From Parahaliea mediterranea (GTDB lineage: Bacteria > Pseudomonadota > Gammaproteobacteria > Pseudomonadales > Halieaceae), in contig NZ_QEWO01000001.1 of the NCBI RefSeq assembly GCF_003402235.1, positions 992,001 through 1,056,000 on the forward strand: 64,000 nt of DNA, written 5' to 3'. Made by a program: the position numbers and the translations under genes. The notes under the pieces were generated by a model. That model was not told where the DNA came from. It made no database searches and saw nothing but the letters and a program-made list of their open reading frames with translations. This document shows positions 57,132-64,000 of this stretch, piece by piece (within the stretch, counting starts at the first letter, position 1; the number at the start of each line of letters is the position of its first letter).

Positions 57132-57920
57132 ATGGACATTGATTTTAGCGGCACAACCCACCTGGTGACCGGTGGCGCATCAGGCATTGGCGCGGCGGTG
57201 GTTCGCTACCTCGCCGGGCACGGCGGCCGGGTGGTGATTGCCGATATCAACGACGAACACGGCAGCGAACTGGCCGCTAGCTGGCCCGGCCAGGTGCTGT
57301 ACCAGCGCACCGATGTCTGTGACATCGGCCAGTTGGAAGCGGCCTGCGCCCTGGCGGCGGATACCTTCGGCGGGCTGGACGGGCTGGTGTGCAGCGCCGG
57401 TATCGGCAGCCTCGGCAACAGCGTGGATTTGCCGCTGGCCGACTGGGCCCGGGTGATTGATATCGACCTGAACGGCGTGTTCTACAGCTGCCGGGCGGCC
57501 CTGCCCCACCTGCGCCGCCGGGGCGGTGGCTGCATTGTCAATATTGCCTCTCTCAGCGGTGTGCGCGCCGACCATGGCTTTGCCGCCTACAACGCCGCCA
57601 AGGCCGGGGTGATCAACTACACCCGCACCCTGGCGCTGGATCACGGGCCGGAAGGTATCCGCGCCGTGGCAGTGTGCCCAGGGCTCATCGACACCCCGCT
57701 AACGGCGGCCAGCGCATCCATAGACGACATTCACCAACCCTGGGTAGACGCCATTGCCCTGGGGCGCAGCGGGCGCGCAGAGGAAGTGGCAAACCTGGTG
57801 GCCTTTTTGCTCTGCCCCGGCGCCAGTTACATCACCGGCACCGAGGTGGTGATTGACGGGGGGCTCGGCAGCAGCAACAACCAGCCCAACCTGCCGAGGA
57901 TTCTGGCGGCTATGCAATAA
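57132..57920 (+). CDS. SDR family oxidoreductase
   Basis: 262 residues of classical SDR: TGGASGIGAAVV Gly-rich motif, NIASLSG with Ser, YNAAKAGV active-site Tyr-x3-Lys, VCPGLIDTPLT. Ribosome site AGGAGG at 8-12 bases. NAD(P)-dependent alcohol/ketone interconversion; substrate unknown. Converges with the MFS gene. Confidence 0.9.
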   Translation: MDIDFSGTTHLVTGGASGIGAAVVRYLAGHGGRVVIADINDEHGSELAASWPGQVLYQRTDVCDIGQLEAACALAADTFGGLDGLVCSAGIGSLGNSVDLPLADWARVIDIDLNGVFYSCRAALPHLRRRGGGCIVNIASLSGVRADHGFAAYNAAKAGVINYTRTLALDHGPEGIRAVAVCPGLIDTPLTAASASIDDIHQPWVDAIALGRSGRAEEVANLVAFLLCPGASYITGTEVVIDGGLGSSNNQPNLPRILAAMQ

Positions 57921-57981
57921 GCCGCAGGGCGCTGGTGCCTGGCCCGGAGCCCCCGGCCAGGCCGGAAAAACGGCGTGCCAG

Positions 57982-59406
57982 TCAGTGCAACTTGGCCACC
58001 AGGTCCCGCTGCAGACCCCGGCACAGGTAGAGGTAGAGCAGGCCCGCCACGCCCAGAACGAACACCGTGGCCGTGAGGGATTGGCGCAGGCCCAGGGCAC
58101 TGGCCTGCAGGCAGGCCTGGGCCTTGGCTTCACCAAGGCTCGCCAGCAGCTCGCTCTCACCGGCCTTGCAGGCCGCAAGCGACAGCTCCGCCGCCCAGGG
58201 GCCGGCCTGCAGCAGGGCATCCATGCGCAGGTCGCTCAGCAGCCCCACCCAGAGCGGCCCCAGGCCATAGCCCACAAGGTTCACAATAAACAGGAAGAAG
58301 GCCACCGCGGTGGCCCGGGAGCGGGTGCTTACCACGCCCTGGCAAATAGTGTACTGGGCGCCGAGATAGCTGTAATGCAGGATGGCACCCACAATCATCA
58401 ACGCCAGGGCCATACTAGCGCTGGCGGCAGTCAGGGCCGCGTAATACAGGGGCAGCGACAGCAGCAGCCCAAGGCCAGGCAGCCAGGCCACGGCGTTGGG
58501 AAAGCGCACACTGATACGCTCGGTGAGGTAGCCGGCAAAAAACGCGCCGAATGAGGCGGCCAGGCCCAGCGGCACCGCCACCTCCATGGCCACCTCCGCC
58601 ACCGACATGCCGTACACCCGCTGGAAAAAGGCCGCCTGGAAGTTAATGATGCCGTAGCCCACGAAGGCTACCAGCGCAGCCGCAATGGTATTCACCCAGA
58701 AGCTGGGCTTGCCCGCCAGTTCCGCCAGGGTGTCGCGAAAGCCCAGCGGCGCCACCACCGGCGTACCTGGGGGGTCCGCATAGCCCCGCGGCGGCTCCTT
58801 GATGACAAACAGCACAATCACCCCAATCAGAACGCCGGGTATGCCCAGTACCAGGAAGGCTTCGCGCCAGGAGAACAGTTCTGCCACCGGGCCACCAAAG
58901 GCGTTGGCCAGCACCCCGCCAATGGTGATGCCCATGGAGTAAATGGCCAGGGCGCGGGCGCGGCTGCGCGGGGGGAAATAATCGGCAATCAGCGAATTGG
59001 CCGGCGGCGTGCAGCCCGCCTCGCCAATCCCGACCCCGATGCGAAACACCAGCAGCGAGAGAAAGCCGCCGGCCACACCGCACAGGGCCGTCATGCCCGA
59101 CCACAGGATGACGCTGGCGGCGATGATCCGCACCCGGTTGTAGCGCTCCGACAGTCGGGCGATGGGGATGCCCATCAGCGTATACATGAGCGCAAAGCCA
59201 AAGCCGGACAGCAGACCAAACTGCCAGTCCTGCAGGCGGAACTCCTCAATGATGGGCTGGGCCACCACCCCGATCAGCACCCGGTCGATGAAGTTGAGGG
59301 TGTACACCAGGGTAAGGGTGTAGAGCACAAAATTGCGATAGCCGGGGGTGCCGAAGCCCTCGCCGGTGTACGAGCCGGGCGCTGCCGCTGCCGGGATGGA
59401 AGCCAT
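57982..59406 (-). CDS. Spinster-like MFS transporter
   Basis: 474 residues from ATG 59406. Third member of the family in the window: [54 protein letters not shown]-terminal half has an insertion ([14 protein letters not shown] ... [10 protein letters not shown]). Near the BVMO/SDR genes and could move their substrate, but it is on its own promoter. Unknown substrate. Confidence 0.85.
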   Translation of the reverse strand: MASIPAAAAPGSYTGEGFGTPGYRNFVLYTLTLVYTLNFIDRVLIGVVAQPIIEEFRLQDWQFGLLSGFGFALMYTLMGIPIARLSERYNRVRIIAASVILWSGMTALCGVAGGFLSLLVFRIGVGIGEAGCTPPANSLIADYFPPRSRARALAIYSMGITIGGVLANAFGGPVAELFSWREAFLVLGIPGVLIGVIVLFVIKEPPRGYADPPGTPVVAPLGFRDTLAELAGKPSFWVNTIAAALVAFVGYGIINFQAAFFQRVYGMSVAEVAMEVAVPLGLAASFGAFFAGYLTERISVRFPNAVAWLPGLGLLLSLPLYYAALTAASASMALALMIVGAILHYSYLGAQYTICQGVVSTRSRATAVAFFLFIVNLVGYGLGPLWVGLLSDLRMDALLQAGPWAAELSLAACKAGESELLASLGEAKAQACLQASALGLRQSLTATVFVLGVAGLLYLYLCRGLQRDLVAKLH

Positions 59407-59558
59407 AGTCGGATCCTTGCTTATTGTTATCCGTTCGCTGGCACTGCCCGGCGCCGATAGCGGCACCTGCCCACCAGCCAGGGTCCATACTACGGAAATC
59501 CCTGCCGTCTGCCGAGGCCTATTTTCGAATTTCGGGTATCTTTTTTGCCCGACCGGGT

Positions 59559-60461
59559 TCAGCCGATATCCCGCTGCCGGCGCAGGCGCCGGCGCTGCAG
59601 CAGGGCGTCGGCTGTGTACAGCAGCAGGCCAAGCCATACCAGGGCGAAGGTCAGCCGCTTGCCCTCGGAAAACGGCTCGTGAAACACCAGCACCGCCAGC
59701 ACCAGCATCAGGGTGGGGCCCAGGTACTGCAGGAACCCGACGGTCGACAGGTTCAACCGCCGGGCGGCGATATTGAACAGCAGCAGCGGCACCAGGGTCA
59801 GGGGGCCGGCAAACAGCAGCAGCGCATTCAACGGGGCGCTGTTGTGCAGCAGGTTACTGGTGGGGCTGTCGCTCCACAGCAGGTAGGCCAGTGCCAGCGG
59901 GAACATGAACAGGGTTTCCACCGCCAGCCCGGTGAGGCTCTCCACCGGGGCTTGCTTGCGCACCAGGCCGTAAAAGCCAAAGGACAGGGCCAGAAACAGC
60001 GCCACCAGCGGCAACCGGCCGAACTGCCACAACTCGTGGGCAATGCCCACCGCCGCCAGGGCCACGGCGGCCCATTGCAGCAGGCGAAAACGCTCCCCCA
60101 AAAACACAATGCCAAGCACAATGTTCAGCAGGGGGTTGATGTAGTAACCCAGGCTCGCCTCCAGCACCCGGTTGCTATTGATGGCCCAGATGAACACCAG
60201 CCAGTTGCTGCCGATCAGCGCCGTGGACAGCAGCAGCACCGCCAGCCGGCGCCGGTCCTTAAGAGTTGCCCACAGGTCTGGCAGTTTGCCAACGGCCAGC
60301 AGCACCAGCAGGGCCAGGGCCAGCGACCAGAGGCTGCGGTGGGCCAGGATCTCGGTGGCCGGAATGTGCTGCAGGGCCTTGAAGTAGAGCGGGGCCAGGC
60401 CCCAGATTAAAAAGGCGACGATACCTGCAAGCAGGCCGGTTGCGGCATCTCTGTCTGTCAT
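59559..60461 (-). CDS. rarD: EamA family transporter RarD
   Basis: 300 residues with ten helices; DMT/RarD type: [26 protein letters not shown], then [26 protein letters not shown] and [13 protein letters not shown]. Full length. Substrate of RarD proteins is unknown although chloramphenicol sensitivity is named. Confidence 0.93.
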   Translation of the reverse strand: MTDRDAATGLLAGIVAFLIWGLAPLYFKALQHIPATEILAHRSLWSLALALLVLLAVGKLPDLWATLKDRRRLAVLLLSTALIGSNWLVFIWAINSNRVLEASLGYYINPLLNIVLGIVFLGERFRLLQWAAVALAAVGIAHELWQFGRLPLVALFLALSFGFYGLVRKQAPVESLTGLAVETLFMFPLALAYLLWSDSPTSNLLHNSAPLNALLLFAGPLTLVPLLLFNIAARRLNLSTVGFLQYLGPTLMLVLAVLVFHEPFSEGKRLTFALVWLGLLLYTADALLQRRRLRRQRDIG

Positions 60462-60639
60462 CGGGGCATCTCAGCGGCGGGAGGGGCCGCTGCATTCTAA
60501 CGCCCGCACGGCCACCGGCACAGGCTGATTGCCTGAACCAGCGGCCACCGCGCAGGCGGCAGCCCTTGCCTGCTTGGTCGCCTGGCACTTCAATGGTGTC
60601 AGCCAAGCCACGCTATACACATAACGATACGAGGCACCC

Positions 60640-61089
60640 ATGACCTGGTTCAGCCAAGCCACCACCCGGGACGACGTTTTCGCCACGCTACCGGCCTTCC
60701 AGCCGGGCTTTGACGCCCTGTACGCCAGCCTGTGGTCACAGGACGCCATCCCCCCTGCGCTGCTGGAGCTGTGCCGCCTGCGCATTGCCCAGTTGCACCG
60801 CTGTGACGTGGAGTGGCAGCGCCCCTCCATCGCCGTACCCGAGGCTCAGCGCGAAAACCTCCAGCACTGGCACCGCCACCCGGCCTTTGGCGCGGTGGAG
60901 CGGGCCTGCCTCGATCTGTGCGAGGTTTACACCGCCGACCCGGCGGCTATCACCGATGCCCAGGCCGATGCCGTAAAAGCCCACGTGGGTGAACCCGGCT
61001 TTGTCGCCCTGACGGAAGCCATGGGCCTGTTTTTTGGCCTGACCCGCCTCAGCCTGCTGTGGCAACTGCCCCCGGAGGCCGCACAATGA
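60640..61089 (+). CDS. AhpD-like (carboxymuconolactone decarboxylase family) protein lacking CxxC
   Basis: 149 residues with the AhpD/CMD helical fold (ALLELCRLRIAQLHRCDVEW), where the redox motif CxxC of peroxidase-type members is reduced to C-D-V-E. So peroxidase activity is unlikely. Overlaps the next gene by 4 bases (ATGA), and the next protein has the intact motif, suggesting a heteromeric pair. Confidence 0.75.
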   Translation: MTWFSQATTRDDVFATLPAFQPGFDALYASLWSQDAIPPALLELCRLRIAQLHRCDVEWQRPSIAVPEAQRENLQHWHRHPAFGAVERACLDLCEVYTADPAAITDAQADAVKAHVGEPGFVALTEAMGLFFGLTRLSLLWQLPPEAAQ

Positions 61090-61604
61090 GCAGCCAACCC
61101 CGCGCCCATGGCCCCAGCACCCAAACCGGTGACCCGGTACGCGATTCCGCCCTGGCCCTGGTGCCCACGGTGCTCGATGCCTACATTCCCCTGTCCCGCG
61201 CTGTCTGGCTGGAGGGCCCCCTCGGCCCCGCCCTGCTGGAACTGGTGCGCCTGCGCAACGCCCAGCGGGTGAACTGCGTGTTCTGCCGCAATGCCCGCTA
61301 CGACATCGCCAAAGAAGACGGCCTGACCGAACAGCAGATTGAATGGATGGGCAGCGCCCAGGGCCGCCAGCAACTCACCCGGCGGGAGCGCCTGGCGCTG
61401 GCCTTTGCCGACGCCTACCTGGACGGGCCTGACACCCTGTCGAGTGAGCATCAGGCGGAGCTGGCCGATGCCTTTACGGCGCAGGAAATCGCCCATCTGT
61501 CACTGGCCCTGCTGCTGTTCAACACCTTCTCGCGCTGCGCGGTCACCATTGGCGGCATGCCCGAGAGCCTGCCCGTGATGGAGGTGTCACTGCCGCCGGC
61601 CTGA
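61086..61604 (+). CDS. AhpD-like carboxymuconolactone decarboxylase family protein
   Basis: 172 residues. Start at 61086 within the previous stop. LVRLRNAQRVNCVFCRNARYDI holds the CxxC redox pair near residue 61-64, the mark of alkylhydroperoxidase-like members. Translationally coupled to the CxxC-less paralogue. Reduction of peroxide or redox sensing is inferred. Confidence 0.85.
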   Translation: MSSQPRAHGPSTQTGDPVRDSALALVPTVLDAYIPLSRAVWLEGPLGPALLELVRLRNAQRVNCVFCRNARYDIAKEDGLTEQQIEWMGSAQGRQQLTRRERLALAFADAYLDGPDTLSSEHQAELADAFTAQEIAHLSLALLLFNTFSRCAVTIGGMPESLPVMEVSLPPA

Positions 61605-61686
61605 GGGGCACGCGGCTATGTGATCGGTAAGAGGGATGCCGGGGCCGCAGCGCCAAATGGTGGCAGGCTGCGCCCGGCAGGGGTAT

Positions 61687-61935
61687 TTATGAAGAGGATT
61701 TACGGCCCGCCAAGGCCAGGAAGCCCAGGGTCACCACACCGCCCAGGCACCACAGTGCCAGCAGGCCGAGCTCGGCTGCGCCAACGCCGCCGGAGCCTTC
61801 CAGTGGTGCCCAGCGCATTACCAGGTAGATAGTCAGCAGCAACAACCCCACCGCCAGCAGGCGGCCGTAGCTTTTGCGCGATGAATCCTTTGTCTGGCTA
61901 CCGGTGCCCGGCAGCAGTTCACCTATCGATCTCAT
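61687..61935 (-). CDS. small membrane protein, hypothetical
   Basis: 82 residues with two hydrophobic helices (about 26-42 and 50-75) joined by a Gly-rich loop. Not recognised. Convergent with the AhpD pair. Confidence 0.6.
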   Translation of the reverse strand: MRSIGELLPGTGSQTKDSSRKSYGRLLAVGLLLLTIYLVMRWAPLEGSGGVGAAELGLLALWCLGGVVTLGFLALAGRKSSS

Positions 61936-62077
61936 TGAACATCCGTCCCTGCATCATCCGTTGATTGCCTGTTGGGGGAGTTGAAGCATAGCCAAATCCC
62001 CGGGGATTGCAGTGTCCAGATTGTAAAAATGTGGGCCAGCTCGCAAAGGCGGGCCCGAACTGTGGTAACTAGCTGCT

Positions 62078-62341
62078 TTAGCCGCGTCGCTCGCGCCTGG
62101 AGCGGCGATCCTTCACCACCCACAGCCCGTTGATTTCGCATGGGAAACTGTGACCAGCCTCACGCCTGCGGTCGGCGGTGGCCCGGCTCACGTGATAGCG
62201 TGGGTGACGCGGCGGCCGGCGCTCGTCGGGGCTGCAATAGCACTCCGAGACATAGGATCGCGCCGAATAGGTAAAAACGAAAACAGCTAGCCCCAAGGCC
62301 ACGAGCAGCAAAACGGCAAGGATGCCGAGTGTAAACTCCAT
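62078..62341 (-). CDS. small membrane protein, hypothetical
   Basis: 87 residues: one N-terminal helix (about 5-25) then a basic Arg-rich tail with three Cys (YCSP and FPCE). Single-pass membrane anchor with cytoplasmic basic tail probable. No family recognised. Could be missed by gene callers, but ATG and hydrophobic start support it. Confidence 0.55.
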   Translation of the reverse strand: MEFTLGILAVLLLVALGLAVFVFTYSARSYVSECYCSPDERRPPRHPRYHVSRATADRRREAGHSFPCEINGLWVVKDRRSRRERRG

Positions 62342-62578
62342 GTGACATTTCCCCCACGGTGGTTCTTCTTATTGGCTGGTCTTTCTGTGTGTGACCTGTG
62401 CCTTTAATACCACTGTCCTACAGCAAGGACAGGAAGTCCAGCCGGCAGCAACCGTTGCAAGCAACTATTGCACCAACTCGAAATTGCTCGTTCAAATCAG
62501 GGGCTTGGCTATCGCAAGCCAACGCCAAGGCTGACATCATCGCCCGGACTGTCAGAAAAGCTGACAACCACTAGCGAC
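62342..62578. other. intergenic with small hairpins
   Basis: 237 bases. Hairpins CTGTCCT/AGGACAG (62413-62432), GGCTTG/CAAGCC and GTCAG/CTGAC (62551-62565) are present; none has a T tract for the sugar transferase transcript. No gene seen. Confidence 0.45.
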
Positions 62579-63985
62579 TCAGCGCACGCCCTCGCCAAAG
62601 AGCACCACCTCGGTAGTGCTGAGAATAATCATGAAGTCGAGGAAGACGCTGTGGTTCTTGATGTAGTACAGCTCATACTGCAGTTTCTGGCGCGCGTCTT
62701 CCTCGCTGGCGCCATAGGGATAGTGCAACTGGGCCCAGCCCGCAATGCCCGGCTTGACCTGGTGGCGGGCCGAGTAAAACGGGATGCCCTGCTCCAGTTG
62801 CCGTACAAACTCCGGGCGCTCCGGCCGGGGGCCTACCAGCGACATATCCCCGCGCAGGATGTTGAGAATCTGCGGTAATTCGTCGATGCGCAGCCGGCGA
62901 ATAACGGAGCCAACGCGGGTGATGCGGCCGTCGTTTTTGGCCGCCCAACGCGCCTTGCCATCACCCTCGGCATCCACGCGCATGCTGCGCAGCTTCAGCA
63001 GGTCGAACACCCGCCCATACAGCCCCACCCGCTGCTGCCGGTAAATGGCGGGGGTGCCAAAACCATCCTCAAGCCAGATGGCGAGCAGGGTCAGCATCAT
63101 GACCGGCCATACAATCATTAACAGTGCCAGGCTGGCGACGATGTCAAAGAGACGCTTGCTGGCCTGGCGCCAGGTGCTCTGCTTGAAGCCGTCGGAAAAG
63201 ACGAGCCAGCTGGGGCTGACAAAGTCCAGCATGATCTTGCCCGCCTCCCGTTCGAAGAAGGTGGCGACATCCAGCACTTCGATACCGGCCAGGCGGCATT
63301 TTACCAGCGCGTCAATGGGCAGGGCGTTGCGCCGGTCATCCAGGGCAACCACTATCTGGTCTATGTCCAGCGAGTCGGCCAACGCCTCCAGCGGCACATC
63401 CGACTCGACAATGTTCTGCCCCTCCACCTGCACCGGCTCGCCGTTGCTGCGCACAAAGCCGACAAAGCGGAAGCTGCGGCGATCACTGTCGCGACGCAGC
63501 CAGCCCAGCGCGGTATTGGCGCGCCAGCCGGTGCCCAGCACAAGCACCCGGGACTTGAGCTGCTCGTTGTCGACCAAACGCGAAAACGTGGCGCGGCTGA
63601 GCAGGCTGAAAACAAAGGCAACCAGCAGCGACTGGGCAAACACACCGCGCCAGAGGTGGAGGTTGGGCAGCAGGTAAAATACCAAGGACATGCCCAAAAT
63701 GGTCAGCACAAAGGCGCTCATCAGCCGTAGCAATACGCCACTGGAGCCCTCCCGGAGATGGGGTTTGTACAGGCCCACCGCTACCATTGCAGCAAGGCTG
63801 ACCAGGGCAAACACCAGCGCCCGGGGCAGGATGGAGGTGATGTGCTCCGCCATCTCTGCCTGTTCCTGCAAGAAGTACAGCTGTGCCCCCAGGTAAAAGG
63901 CGGCAATGAACAGCAGGCCTTCTATCACCGCGAGCAGGTAGTAGACCGAATGCACATGATGGTTGAACAGGCTTACCGTACGCAT
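62579..63985 (-). CDS. polyprenyl glycosylphosphotransferase, PEP-CTERM/XrtA exopolysaccharide type
   Basis: 468 residues. N-terminal four-helix membrane domain, CoA-binding-like middle (RVLVLGTGWRANTALG), then a bacterial sugar transferase domain after about residue 275 with VGLYGRVFDLLKLRSM, DELPQ and LVGPRPERPEFV motifs. Adds the first sugar phosphate to undecaprenyl phosphate. The IMLDFVSPSWLVFSDGF segment matches the TIGR03013-type that accompanies exosortase systems. The gene runs from near the window's right edge; partners are likely beyond it. Confidence 0.88.
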   Translation of the reverse strand: MRTVSLFNHHVHSVYYLLAVIEGLLFIAAFYLGAQLYFLQEQAEMAEHITSILPRALVFALVSLAAMVAVGLYKPHLREGSSGVLLRLMSAFVLTILGMSLVFYLLPNLHLWRGVFAQSLLVAFVFSLLSRATFSRLVDNEQLKSRVLVLGTGWRANTALGWLRRDSDRRSFRFVGFVRSNGEPVQVEGQNIVESDVPLEALADSLDIDQIVVALDDRRNALPIDALVKCRLAGIEVLDVATFFEREAGKIMLDFVSPSWLVFSDGFKQSTWRQASKRLFDIVASLALLMIVWPVMMLTLLAIWLEDGFGTPAIYRQQRVGLYGRVFDLLKLRSMRVDAEGDGKARWAAKNDGRITRVGSVIRRLRIDELPQILNILRGDMSLVGPRPERPEFVRQLEQGIPFYSARHQVKPGIAGWAQLHYPYGASEEDARQKLQYELYYIKNHSVFLDFMIILSTTEVVLFGEGVR

Positions 63986-64000
63986 GGGATGTCCCGGCCC

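Overview
The window looks like chromosomal DNA from a marine-type gammaproteobacterium, probably near the Halieaceae/Cellvibrionales group. This is an inference from gene content: the alaS-lysC-csrA-tRNA-Ser order is typical of gammaproteobacteria, a DUF3192 lipoprotein is present, several TonB receptors and Spinster-type MFS carriers occur, and the last gene is a PEP-CTERM/XrtA-type exopolysaccharide sugar transferase. DNA is GC-rich on both flanks and visibly less so from about 19.5 to 34.7 kb. I see two tRNAs, no rRNA, no CRISPR array, no insertion sequence and no integrase.

Layout. 0-19.5 kb is a mixed housekeeping/accessory stretch: the end of a GGDEF/EAL-type signalling protein, an AzlCD amino-acid exporter, a truncated globin, a stand-alone aspartate kinase, a PhyH dioxygenase, tRNA-Arg with its own promoter and terminator, a CNNM/CBS membrane protein, a lipoprotein made of nine 11-residue repeats, an amidase-aminotransferase pair, a HIT protein, a QEGLA-motif metallopeptidase, a Tat-exported GH127 glycosidase, and a TetR regulator divergent from an MpaB-type oxygenase. 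19.5-22 kb holds a hipBA toxin-antitoxin pair preceded by nested inverted repeats.

22.2-34.7 kb is the most interesting part: a LysR regulator followed by eight tightly packed co-directional genes. They encode an MFS carrier, an octopine-dehydrogenase-family enzyme, a hydroxyacyl-CoA-dehydrogenase-family enzyme, a TonB-dependent receptor, a ketopantoate-reductase-family enzyme, a Tat-type small subunit, a GMC flavoprotein dehydrogenase and a PQQ dehydrogenase fused to cytochrome c. The set has the parts to take up a compound across the outer membrane, oxidise alcohol groups in the periplasm by FAD- and PQQ-dependent routes, import the product and oxidise it further with NAD(P). The substrate cannot be read from sequence, and I do not recognise the cluster as a described pathway. 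Its right edge faces the 3' end of tRNA-Ser(GCU), a common site for acquired DNA, but no att duplication or integrase was found.

35-50 kb is mostly core: csrA, lysC, alaS, hinT, a Trm112-like gene, a methyltransferase, greB, an MFS carrier, a FecA-like receptor with a Fur box, a beta-lactamase-fold hydrolase, a uracil-DNA-glycosylase-family protein and gcvP. 50-62 kb is accessory metabolism: an HSL-type esterase, a VanZ protein with an extra C-terminal domain, an EthA-like Baeyer-Villiger monooxygenase with a hydroxyacyl-CoA dehydrogenase and a divergent AraC regulator, a cupin, an SDR, a third Spinster-like MFS carrier, RarD, and two overlapping AhpD-like genes. The window ends in two small membrane proteins and the exopolysaccharide glycosyltransferase.
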